Positions 32,101 to 39,117 of a stretch of DNA of 39,396 nt are shown here, one piece after another (position 1 is the stretch's first letter; the number at the start of each line of letters is the position of its first letter). Made by a program: the position numbers and the translations under genes. The notes below the pieces were generated by a model. The model was not told the origin of the DNA. It saw only the letters and a list, made by a program, of their open reading frames with translations, and did no database searches. The stretch spans positions 1 through 39,396 of the forward strand of contig NZ_LNSA01000038.1 of the NCBI RefSeq assembly GCF_001468465.1, in the 5' to 3' direction. This stretch comes from Sphingopyxis sp. H115 (GTDB taxonomy: Bacteria; Pseudomonadota; Alphaproteobacteria; Sphingomonadales; Sphingomonadaceae).

Positions 32101-33378
32101 CGCACCAATCGCACCAACCAGGCGCAGCCCCCTATCTTTCGGCCAGTCACCACAGACTGCCGCGGCGAACGTCGATTCATATCGACGATCGCACGCCGGC
32201 TGGACGCACTTGGTGCGCTAACCCGGGGCCAGCGTCAGACAGGCGGCCAAAATCTGTTTGATCCAATGGACAATCTCGAAAGCGACTATGCCAAAGACGC
32301 CTTGCTGTCCTGGTACAGGCTGCTCCATCACGGCAAGCTGACCAGTGTCACCTTCGGCGATTTCTGCCATCGAACCGGGCTGCGCCTCGAATATGAGGGT
32401 GAGCTCGTCGAGAAGCTGCCGCCTATCCAGCGGTGGCTGAACCGCATCTTGGCGCTGCCGATCGCGATCCAGAATGCCATCTTCGACGAATATTTGGGTC
32501 TTGTCGAAACTCGCATCGATGCCGCGAAGAAGGCTGGCACATTCGATGCCGGCGTCGAAACCATCCGCGCGGACAAATTGACGATCGTCGATGAAATTAC
32601 GCTTCGCAAAGGTGCAGACCCGTCGACGTCGACACGGCTCCTCACCGTCGAAGCGGAATGGCAGCGCGAAATGAAATCGCTCGCCGACGTGTCGGCATTG
32701 GCCGAACGCTTCGGCAATCGTGCTATATGCCTGCGCAATGCCCGCTCAGGCAAGGTAGCGCTGCAGACGCCGGCACGGACCCGTCTGACCGACACCGGCG
32801 ACGCCGTCGCGACATGGCAACTGCAGCGCCCCGGCCATCATCAGTACATCACCGCCGGCGACCTCGAAGAAAGCATGTGGGAACCTGTCGACGTCGGGAC
32901 GTTCGAGACATCCTGGACGGCCGAGTGCGAGGAGCTCAGCCGCAACCCGAACCGCGAACGCTTCTTCCTCGCGGTCGGTCGCTTACTTCCGATATGGAAT
33001 TTGCTCGGCGACGATCCCGAAGTACGCCGCCTCGTGACGGCCGACGGCCGCGCCCTTCTCGGTCGCATTGTCCCGCATGGCGACGTCAACTCACTGCTCG
33101 GCAAGCTCGGCATAGCTGGCGCGATCAATCTTGCCCCCGCCGAAATCGTCGCCGCTGCCTGGGAAGGCAAGACAGTGCCGATCGGCAGCGCCATCGGTCT
33201 CACGCTTCAGCGTCGCCGCGTGAATGGAGAATCGCGCCTCGAGCTCCACGGATTTGATCCGCGATCGTTGCCGACCCTGAAAGCCAAGGGCTGTTTCACC
33301 GAAATTATCCAGTTCAAGACCAGGCTATTCATCCCGGTGTCGCGAGCGGCTGAAATTATTACCGCGCTCACCGAGTGA
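29152..33378 (+). CDS. DNA methylase-strawberry notch helicase fusion, 1408 residues
   Basis: The start at ATG 29152 has AAAGGA seven bases upstream. Residues about 100-290 form a class I adenine-type DNA methyltransferase: motif I VLEPSAGIG (132-140), acidic LLLNELDP and catalytic NPPF (196-199). After a basic linker, residues 420-760 form a superfamily-2 helicase core with Walker A GDGTGAGKGRQ (474-484) and DEAH at 581-584. Residues about 940-1060 carry the strawberry-notch C-terminal module (FSDAGGTGRSYHASLDHQNQ, QGLGRTNRTNQ). Such fusions are common on large alphaproteobacterial plasmids. Modifying or remodelling incoming plasmid DNA to evade host defence is the usual suggestion; it is not proven. 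It heads a same-strand block with mucR, the ParB-like gene and ardC. Confidence 0.93.
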   Translation: MLTDTDRAPDTAGRLFEAARSIVTQIENDRPVRRGLINEVMAEAFGAKSADGVWTQRDSFVMTEIAAILAGRSAKLPEQPIAIIEQLAKLEKSFPTQTVRSEEQIAHQHFSTPLDLSWLINHLAIIGSEDIVLEPSAGIGTIAQWAGQGKMLLLNELDPVRAAALRILFPEHGVTSFNAAQINQHLSVPPTVVVMNPPFARNAAGAMDPFAAHRHFAAALAALQYGGRIVAIMPDNFNPGGKHGSLFDRAISGANIRMMLRLDKGFAGKGTSVAVRIVVADKGRGPGRLPTTINRTTVSKLLDAIGQLPARAIVHPNPTPPTRPRSTRTGSLFGAFRASPAKSFPRAARPLPSFEIASVNYRIHDPVAAAHDETALYVPWRSQRLEFENPCEHPSPLVESAAMAAVALPAPNYRPQLPKRVIDEKILSAPQLETIVHALAATDIDLPGRYRAPEKGLALVPHADGQLYRQGFFLGDGTGAGKGRQLAGITMDQWLRGKRRHLWLSDSSALIEDARRDWQALGGTPLDIQPLGRVRAGAGIEMGDAILFASYATLRSEAGGDRRLDQILAWLGDAFDGLLLFDEAHAMGGVAGGEGRFGTVAGSQQGIAGVELQNRLPRARVIYASATGASDINNLAYATRLGLWGEGTAFVDREAFAARIRDGGVAAMELVARELKAMGVYTARALSYAGVEYDILEHALTPAQIKDFDTYADAWAIIHRNMEEALAAAGVVDRLTGATLNGQALSAARSRFESAKQRFFSALLLAMKLPSLLPAIDVALQSDQSAVIQLVTTSEALLSRRLADLDPADRAELALDLSPRELVMDYLQAAFPTRAMEIVSDDDGNERSRPLSDANGNPVHSEEALQIRTDTLELLGAMPPIAPALDAVIERFGTDAVAEVTGRTKRLVRLPDGSQKLQSRSPSACMADADAFMNGAKRILVFSDAGGTGRSYHASLDHQNQQRRVHFLLEPGWRADRAVQGLGRTNRTNQAQPPIFRPVTTDCRGERRFISTIARRLDALGALTRGQRQTGGQNLFDPMDNLESDYAKDALLSWYRLLHHGKLTSVTFGDFCHRTGLRLEYEGELVEKLPPIQRWLNRILALPIAIQNAIFDEYLGLVETRIDAAKKAGTFDAGVETIRADKLTIVDEITLRKGADPSTSTRLLTVEAEWQREMKSLADVSALAERFGNRAICLRNARSGKVALQTPARTRLTDTGDAVATWQLQRPGHHQYITAGDLEESMWEPVDVGTFETSWTAECEELSRNPNRERFFLAVGRLLPIWNLLGDDPEVRRLVTADGRALLGRIVPHGDVNSLLGKLGIAGAINLAPAEIVAAAWEGKTVPIGSAIGLTLQRRRVNGESRLELHGFDPRSLPTLKAKGCFTEIIQFKTRLFIPVSRAAEIITALTE

Positions 33379-33387
33379 AGAAATAGC

Positions 33388-33433
33388 TTGCGCCGCGTTC
33401 GATCAACAGGGATTGAACGGGCGCGGGGCGCAA
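33388..33433. promoter_or_regulatory. Imperfect long hairpin between the helicase gene and mucR
   Basis: TTGCGCC pairs with GGCGCAA, and CGTTCGATC pairs with GATTGAACG (one G-T), with loop AACAGG and a purine-rich bulge. No T-run follows, so it is more likely an mRNA structure or binding site than a classical terminator. Confidence 0.4.
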
Positions 33434-33457
33434 TTCTAACGTCAGGATCGACTTTCA

Positions 33458-33907
33458 ATGAACGATACTCCCCAGGACAATTCGGACCTGCTCACGCTGA
33501 CCGCCGATATTGTTGCCGCCCATGTCGGCAACAACAGCGTCGCGATCTCGGATCTTTCGATCCTCATCAACAATGTTCATGCTGCGCTTTCCGGACTTTC
33601 GAAGCCTGCAGAGCTGCCCGAAGAGAAGCCTGTGCCGGCAGTATCAATCCGTTCTTCGGTGAAACCCGATTACATCGTGTGTCTCGAAGACGGAAAGAAG
33701 CTGAAGATGCTTCGCCGGCACTTGATGACGCATTATGGGCTCACGCCAGACGACTATCGGGCAAAATGGGGGCTCCCTGCCGATTATCCGATGGTTGCGC
33801 CTGAATATGCTGAGAAGCGCCGAGTGCTGGCTAAGGAAATCGGGCTCGGAACGAAGGGACGCGGTGGCGGCCGCAAGCCTGCCCGCGGGGCGGCCAAGCG
33901 CGGCTGA
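33458..33907 (+). CDS. mucR: MucR/Ros-family transcriptional regulator
   Basis: 149 residues with the alphaproteobacterial MucR layout: a helical N-terminus (LLTLTADIVAAHVGNNSV, ISDLSILINNVHAALSGL) for oligomerisation, then the prokaryotic zinc finger VCLEDGKKLKMLRRHL through HYGLTPDDYRAKWGL. The metal ligands would be Cys75, Asp78, His88 and His92, Asp replacing the second Cys as in other MucR proteins. The C-terminal tail is basic (GGGRKPARGAAKRG). MucR proteins bind AT-rich sites and silence genes, acting like H-NS. A role in silencing this plasmid block or the AT-rich islet at 14.5 kb is inferred. Convergent with the next gene, with no gap. Confidence 0.93.
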   Translation: MNDTPQDNSDLLTLTADIVAAHVGNNSVAISDLSILINNVHAALSGLSKPAELPEEKPVPAVSIRSSVKPDYIVCLEDGKKLKMLRRHLMTHYGLTPDDYRAKWGLPADYPMVAPEYAEKRRVLAKEIGLGTKGRGGGRKPARGAAKRG

Positions 33908-34234
33908 TCACCACTCTGGCTGGCGAGGCGGCCGATGGCGCAGCCTCGCCACAACTTCCTGCCATTCCGCCTCATCGCGCGGCCCAAATTCGATCGTTGG
34001 AGCTTCCGACGTTGCCCCGACCTCGACCGGTCGGCGCCGGCAGATGGTACAGCGCATATGCTCGATGACGTCCGTCGGCCGACTATCCCATCGGTGAAGA
34101 GCAAACCAACGCCACAATATTCCGCCGTCCACGACGCCCTGATGGTCACAGAATCCGCATCGCACCGCGACGTTTGAGCGGTTTCGCCTGATCTCTTCGA
34201 GCGATTCAAAACTCCCGGCCACACGCTCTTCCAT
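33908..34234 (-). CDS. Small putative zinc-ribbon protein
   Basis: 108 residues with two Cys pairs, Cys26-x2-Cys29 (CGFCDH) and Cys62-x2-Cys65 (CTICRR), spaced as in a zinc ribbon or treble-clef knuckle. Between them is an aromatic-rich stretch (GGILWRWFALHRWDSRP). The N-terminus is helical and charged. I recognise no named family. It is the only minus-strand gene in this block; its stop abuts the mucR stop. Possible roles include nucleic-acid or protein binding. Confidence 0.6.
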   Translation of the reverse strand: MEERVAGSFESLEEIRRNRSNVAVRCGFCDHQGVVDGGILWRWFALHRWDSRPTDVIEHMRCTICRRRPVEVGATSEAPTIEFGPRDEAEWQEVVARLRHRPPRQPEW

Positions 34235-34389
34235 AGGAGGATAGCGCCCGCGCGCAATAACTCGCGCTGCGCGGAACTATGGCGCGCCTTCGGCACGCCA
34301 ACAATGAGAGGGGAGGGGGATGGAAGGGGGCGAGGCCCCTTGGGAGTTAAGCCCATGATCCGGGTCTCGGTTGTCACCGGAGATTCATC

Positions 34390-36441
34390 ATGCAGAACCA
34401 ACCGATTCCTTTCAACAAGCTCCGCCTCTCGCCGGCCAATGCCCGCAAAACCTTCACCCAAGCCGGTATCGATGCCCTCGCGGTTTCGATCGACGCATAT
34501 GGACTTCTTCAGCCCGTCATCGTCAGCCCGGCGACCGACAAGAAGTCGTTCTTCGACGTTCATGCGGGCGGCCGACGCTGGCGCGCGATCGGGCAGCTCA
34601 TCAAAAGCGGCAAGCTGCCAAAGAATGCAATGATTGATGCGCGTGTGTGCAATGACGAAGCCGCCGCGCTCGCCGAAGAGATCAGTTTGGCCGAAAACAT
34701 CATTCGCGAAGCCATGTCCCCCGCCGATGAATGCCGCGGTTACCGCGCGGCCATGGACAAGGGCGAAAGCGAAGAAGAACTCGCGCGGCGCATGGGCGTC
34801 ACGGTCCGTCACGTTCAGGGGCGCCTGCGCCTCGCCGATCTTGCAGAGCCGATCTTCGACGCCCTCGCTGAAGGGAAGATTACGCTCGATGTCGCCAAGG
34901 CCTATGGCAGCACCTCCGATCGCGACACGCAGCTCGCTGCCTGGAATGTTTTCAAGGATAGCTGGCAGGGCGACCAACCGCACACGATCCGGCGTTATGT
35001 CAACGACAGCGCGATCGAGGCGAGCAGCGCCGTCGCGAAACTGGTCGGTGAGGAAGAATATCTCGCCGCCGGTGGCCGTATCGAACGTGACCTTTTCGCC
35101 GGCGAGGGCGAAGGTCAATGGCTCGATCGCCCGATCGCCGAAGACATCGCACGCGCGAAGCTCGAGCAAGCTGCAGACGCCATCATGGCCGTCGGCACAC
35201 TCGGATGGGTTCGGGTTCTCCTAGCCCAGCACGTTCCGCATTCGGCGACCGACGGCTTGCACGACTATTACATCCGGCGCGGCGAGCTGAGCGAAGAAGA
35301 CCAGGCCCGCATGATCGCGATCGAAGAGCGCCTTCAGTCGATCGAGGAAGAACTGGAGGATGCAACCGATGCGGACGTGATTTCACGTCTCGAAGCGGAA
35401 AATGAAGCGCTGGACGCCGAGCACACCGAAATCGACAAACGCAGCTATGTGATTCCGGAAGACGAACGACCGCATGTTGGAACCTTCGTGGTGCTTGCCA
35501 GCGATGGCACCCCGAAGGCGTCGCACCGCTACTTTTCGACGAAGGCCCCCAAGCGCGAAAAGCAGTCGCAAAGGGTCACCGGCGGATGTGCTGAAGGCGC
35601 TGCCCTGGAGGACGCTCTCCCCCGGTCGCTCGAGGAGCAGCTTGCCAAGGAACGGCGTGACGTATTGGCTTTGCACATCGCCCATGATCCCGCGCTCGCG
35701 CTCGATCTGACTATCTTCCGCCTCGCACGGAAATTTACGGGCTATGCCGCTTACAACGACACGGGCGTCATGGTGACGATCGGCGAGCTCTTTGACCCCG
35801 CCGGCGTCCCCGCCGCCCATTCAACTGCCGCACAAGATGGCCTCGATGCGGTCCGCTCCGGTCTTCCGTGCGATTGGGCAGGCGCCGACGACAGTTTCAG
35901 CGCGTTCATGGCGTTCCGCGAACTCGACGAAACGGACAAGGCAGCATGGCTTGCGTTTGCCGTCAGTCAAAGCCTTCAGGCGAGCCTCGCCACCGGCGAT
36001 CGCGCTAACCGCTTCCAATCCGAGCTTGGCGCGCTGCTCGGTATCGATACCGCCGAACACTGGCGGCCGAGCGCGGATGCCTTCTTCGACAAGATCCGCA
36101 AGCCGCAGATCCTGTCGATCCTGGGCAAGCTCGATCCCGAGCTTCCGGGTCGCTACGCCAGCGAAAAGAAGGCCGCCCTATCGTCTGCAGCCGCAAAACT
36201 CTGCGCCGGCGAAACAATCGTCACGCCTGAGGTGAAGGCGCGGGCGCAAAGCTGGATCCCGGACGTCATGATGTTTCGCGCCGCCGAGACCCCGGATGAA
36301 CCGGAAGCGCTGCCGGTCGACGATGACAGCGGCGAAGATCAACCTGCCATCGATGACGCCGATGACGAGCAAATCGACGAGGCCAACCCTGCCGTGAACG
36401 ACGTCGACCAGGCCGGGGCCGTTTTGGCCAACGCAGCCTGA
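34390..36441 (+). CDS. Large ParB/Srx-fold DNA-binding protein, 683 residues
   Basis: The N-terminal ParB domain has KLRLSPANARKTF, the CTP-binding GGRRWRA motif (60-66) and the second box AENIIREAMS (101-110). A KorB-like HTH region follows (EELARRMGVTVRHVQGRLRLADL, residues about 135-160). The remaining 450 residues are not found in chromosomal ParB: a charged coiled-coil-like stretch (ERLQSIEEELEDATDADVISRLEAENEALDAE is split here as EEELEDATD and AENEALD), helical repeats and a very acidic tail. It starts at ATG 34390, with GGAG at 34378-34381. It is not next to a ParA, so it more likely acts as a global plasmid regulator or an establishment factor than as the classical partition partner. 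Confidence 0.9.
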   Translation: MQNQPIPFNKLRLSPANARKTFTQAGIDALAVSIDAYGLLQPVIVSPATDKKSFFDVHAGGRRWRAIGQLIKSGKLPKNAMIDARVCNDEAAALAEEISLAENIIREAMSPADECRGYRAAMDKGESEEELARRMGVTVRHVQGRLRLADLAEPIFDALAEGKITLDVAKAYGSTSDRDTQLAAWNVFKDSWQGDQPHTIRRYVNDSAIEASSAVAKLVGEEEYLAAGGRIERDLFAGEGEGQWLDRPIAEDIARAKLEQAADAIMAVGTLGWVRVLLAQHVPHSATDGLHDYYIRRGELSEEDQARMIAIEERLQSIEEELEDATDADVISRLEAENEALDAEHTEIDKRSYVIPEDERPHVGTFVVLASDGTPKASHRYFSTKAPKREKQSQRVTGGCAEGAALEDALPRSLEEQLAKERRDVLALHIAHDPALALDLTIFRLARKFTGYAAYNDTGVMVTIGELFDPAGVPAAHSTAAQDGLDAVRSGLPCDWAGADDSFSAFMAFRELDETDKAAWLAFAVSQSLQASLATGDRANRFQSELGALLGIDTAEHWRPSADAFFDKIRKPQILSILGKLDPELPGRYASEKKAALSSAAAKLCAGETIVTPEVKARAQSWIPDVMMFRAAETPDEPEALPVDDDSGEDQPAIDDADDEQIDEANPAVNDVDQAGAVLANAA

Positions 36442-36544
36442 AGCGTCACCGGGCGGCGCGGAAGCAAGGGTCTCGATTTCCAGTTGGAAGTCTGCCTCCG
36501 CGCCGCTGTCGACAATCCGAAATTTCTCTATTGGAGTCAACAAG

Positions 36545-37096
36545 ATGCCAGATTGTGCATCCGCATCCATCACCATCGGCGGCCGCGTGTCACCGGAGCA
36601 GTTCGTCACCTTATGCCGCCTGATCGCCGATGAAGATCTTCGCGTCGAGGATGAAGGCGACATCTTCTCTCCTGAATCGCGCATCGAGGGCCAATCCCTG
36701 CAGCTCTTCGACCATCAGGCAATCGGAGGCCATTTCCCCGTTCTTGAACTTTGGTGCCTGCAGAACGGGCTGTCCTATTCGCGGTGGTGCGCGGGCTACA
36801 GCGGATCGTGGCTCCCGCATCGCGAAGTATTCACGGGAAACGGCGAGGTCGTGACGTACCCCGCCAACGAAAATGGCGCGACTGTCGCCACGCGAGAGAT
36901 CCTCGACCAACACGATAGCCTCACGTCACTGCGGGCATGGTTCGCGGCAGCGGACGTTCAGATCCCTCCATTGGAAATCACGGCCGACGACACGTCATCG
37001 GCCGATGCGTCACCGCGCGATCGCGCGGACAAGGAGGAAAGCGGGGATGGAGAGGGTGAGCAACGCTCTGAACTTCAAAAAGGAAACGCGTCATGA
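36545..37096 (+). CDS. Hypothetical protein upstream of ardC
   Basis: 183 residues from ATG 36545, preceded by a GGAG site. The N-terminal two thirds look like a compact alpha-beta domain (ITIGGRVSPEQFVTLCRLIADE, LELWCLQNGLSYSRWCAGYS, ATREILDQHDSLTSLRAWF). The last 45 residues are acidic and disordered. I recognise no named family. The stop overlaps the ardC ATG by 4 bp, so it is translated with it and may assist it. It opens the five-gene operon that runs to 39117. Confidence 0.7.
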   Translation: MPDCASASITIGGRVSPEQFVTLCRLIADEDLRVEDEGDIFSPESRIEGQSLQLFDHQAIGGHFPVLELWCLQNGLSYSRWCAGYSGSWLPHREVFTGNGEVVTYPANENGATVATREILDQHDSLTSLRAWFAAADVQIPPLEITADDTSSADASPRDRADKEESGDGEGEQRSELQKGNAS

Positions 37097-37986
37097 AGCC
37101 CCGTCACGACATCTATCAAACGATCACCGCCGAGCTAGCCGCTGCGATCGACGCCGGCGCCGGCCAGTGGCGTATGCCCTGGCACCATGACGGCGGGACG
37201 GTGATGCGGCCGACCAGTGCTGTCGGACGCGCATATACCGGCATCAACCGCCTCGTCCTTTGGGCGTCGGCCGAGGCTCACGGCTTTCGATCCGGGACGT
37301 GGGCTACCTACCGTCAGTGGAATGACGTCGGCGCACAGGTGCGCCGCGGCGAAACCGGTACGCACGTCATTTTGTGGAAAAAGCAAGAGCGCGATGAACC
37401 CACGTCGGCGGATTCCGATGGCGAGGACCGCGGCGCCCGCTTCTTTGCTCGGAGCTTTGTCGTCTTCAACCAATCGCAGGTCGACGGCGCGCCCGAACGG
37501 GCACAGGCAAGCGCACGGCCGATCGGCGAGATAGCCGCCTCTGCGAAATTGTTCCTCGAAAGCGTCGGCGTCCCCGTGCACTATGGCCCTTGGGATGCGT
37601 ATTTTCGGCCCGATCAGGACCGCGTCTACATGCCCGACCGCGAAGCCTTCGACAGCGACGAAGACTTCATTTCGACGCTCGGACATGAAATCGTTCATTC
37701 GACGGGGAGCGCGCAGCGCCTCGGCCGCGAAACGCTTCGGGACTATTTCAAGGACCGGACCATCCGGGCCCGCGAAGAGCTGGTTGCCGAGGTCGGCGCC
37801 AGTTTCCTGATGGCCGACCTTGGTCTGGCCTATTCGCCAAGGCGGGACCACGCCGCATATGTTGCGAGCTGGTTGAACATACTCGGGAACGATACGCGCG
37901 CGATATTTCGCGCCGCGGCGGCGGCACAGGCTGCAACCGACTGGATTCATGCCCATGCCGCCTCAGCTCTGCCGATTGCGGCTTGA
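37093..37986 (+). CDS. ardC: ArdC-like antirestriction protein with zincin-type metallopeptidase domain
   Basis: 297 residues. The N-terminal ArdC domain (DUF1738; about 1-130) has YQTITAELAAAIDAGAGQW, RAYTGINRLVLWASAEAHGF and YRQWNDVGAQVRRGETGTHV, the single-stranded-DNA binding part in this family. The C-terminal zincin-like half has HEIVH (198-202), with a downstream EELVAE (228-233) giving the third ligand. ArdC-type proteins of broad-host-range plasmids protect incoming single-stranded plasmid DNA from restriction during conjugation. Here it overlaps the preceding gene and is followed 3 bp later by the DUF6884-like gene, so it belongs to an operon likely expressed on entry. Confidence 0.93.
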   Translation: MKPRHDIYQTITAELAAAIDAGAGQWRMPWHHDGGTVMRPTSAVGRAYTGINRLVLWASAEAHGFRSGTWATYRQWNDVGAQVRRGETGTHVILWKKQERDEPTSADSDGEDRGARFFARSFVVFNQSQVDGAPERAQASARPIGEIAASAKLFLESVGVPVHYGPWDAYFRPDQDRVYMPDREAFDSDEDFISTLGHEIVHSTGSAQRLGRETLRDYFKDRTIRAREELVAEVGASFLMADLGLAYSPRRDHAAYVASWLNILGNDTRAIFRAAAAAQAATDWIHAHAASALPIAA

Positions 37987-37989
37987 TCG

Positions 37990-38547
37990 ATGATTGCGCT
38001 TCCACCTCGAGCCCATCGGTTGCTCATCCTCGCCTGTTCCGCAACAAAGCGGCAGCATGACGGCTATATGCCCGCCATCGACCGCTATGACGGACCGCTT
38101 TGGCAAACGGTCCGTTGCCATGCGGGCGATCGGGCGATCCTAAAGGTAACCGTGCTGTCCGCACGATATGGTTTCCTCGACTCCAGGTCGCCGATCCAGA
38201 ATTACGACAGCAGGCTGACGACCGCGCTCGCCGATCGAATGATCGCCGGCGGATTGGCGACACGCTGGCCGCGCCCGCCTTCGCCCCGAAAGCCCGATAA
38301 CTACGGCAATAGCGCTGCCTGTGAGATGGCCTCGTTATCCGAACATGGCGATCGCCCATTCACCGACGTCGCGATCGCAGGCGGCCACATCTACCTCAAG
38401 GTCATGAAGAGCTTCCTCGCGGCTTTTCGTCATCGCGGATACATCGCGCCCGATGCGCCTGTAACTGAAATCAACGCGCCGATCGGCATCATGCGTCAGC
38501 AGCTGGCCGTGTGGCTCGCAAGAGCCACGGAGGGCATCGATGATTGA
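37990..38547 (+). CDS. DUF6884/YaaA-like protein
   Basis: 185 residues. The N-terminal pattern HRLLILACSATKRQ, then YDGPLWQTVR and VTVLSARYGFLDS matches the layout of DUF6884 and of the YaaA/DUF328 group (a CSxxK motif, Tyr-rich middle, then SAxYGF/L). A DNA-related role has been proposed for relatives; the activity here is unknown. It follows ardC after 3 bp and overlaps the next start by 8 bp. Confidence 0.75.
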   Translation: MIALPPRAHRLLILACSATKRQHDGYMPAIDRYDGPLWQTVRCHAGDRAILKVTVLSARYGFLDSRSPIQNYDSRLTTALADRMIAGGLATRWPRPPSPRKPDNYGNSAACEMASLSEHGDRPFTDVAIAGGHIYLKVMKSFLAAFRHRGYIAPDAPVTEINAPIGIMRQQLAVWLARATEGIDD

Positions 38548-38794
38548 GTCGATGCTTGTGCTTTCGACCGGCAATCTCACCGAAGCAACCTGCAATCGCT
38601 GGCTGCCTGAGTGTGACTACCCCGCCTACGAAAAATCCGAATACGGATGGTTCGTCTATGTCGTCGAACCCGACTACGACCTCCCTGCAGACCTGCTCGC
38701 GTGCATGGCGCTCGCCCGCGATCGTCATTGCTGCTGGATCATGTTCGACCGCGACGCCCCGCCTGCCGCTGAACTCCCAAGCTACGATTGGTGA
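38540..38794 (+). CDS. DUF5983-like small protein
   Basis: 84 residues (MLVLSTGNLTEATCNRWL, then EYGWFVYV, LACMALARDRHCCWIMFDRD, ending ELPSYDW). The STGNL start, GWFVYV strand and WIMFDRDA end are the features I associate with DUF5983, a small family common on plasmids and in mobile regions. The function is unknown. The ATG overlaps the previous stop, and its stop overlaps a possible GTG start of the next gene, indicating tight coupling in the ardC operon. Confidence 0.75.
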   Translation: MIESMLVLSTGNLTEATCNRWLPECDYPAYEKSEYGWFVYVVEPDYDLPADLLACMALARDRHCCWIMFDRDAPPAAELPSYDW

Positions 38795-38799
38795 CGGCC

Positions 38800-39117
38800 A
38801 TGCACATCTCTGACAACGCCACGGCCCGCACGGCAACGATTGCGCGGCTGAACGATGACGCTCGCCTTGGCCTCGATCGCCGCGCCCGAATTATGATTAC
38901 CAGGAATTGCCTCGAGACTTTCCGTATATCCCAGGAAGAGCACCCGGCGATCATCCAGGCTCAACTGCTCGCAGCCTTTCGCCGCTGCGAGTTTGCTACC
39001 GATAGTCCCGAGCACGACTTCGCCTCCATCCTGTTCCGTGAGCGAAAAGTCTGGATGAAGATCGACTTGTATGATCCGGGCCTTGTCAAGATCCCATTGA
39101 ACGGTTCCTTCTGTTGA
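38800..39117 (+). CDS. DUF3768-like protein
   Basis: About 105 residues from ATG 38800; GTG 38791, overlapping the previous stop, is the alternative. The C-terminal EHDFASILFRERKVWMKIDL, then YDP matches the hallmark of DUF3768 (GEHDFG...WKIDYYD). The N-terminal half (TIARLNDDARLGLDRRARIM) is the usual helical lead-in with LND. The family is frequent on alphaproteobacterial plasmids next to DUF5983 and antirestriction genes; its activity is unknown. It is the last supported gene in the window. Confidence 0.75.
   Translation: MHISDNATARTATIARLNDDARLGLDRRARIMITRNCLETFRISQEEHPAIIQAQLLAAFRRCEFATDSPEHDFASILFRERKVWMKIDLYDPGLVKIPLNGSFC

Noticed and set aside
33784..35169. 461-residue minus-strand frame
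   Set aside because: Antisense to the ParB-like gene and mucR; an artefact of high GC.
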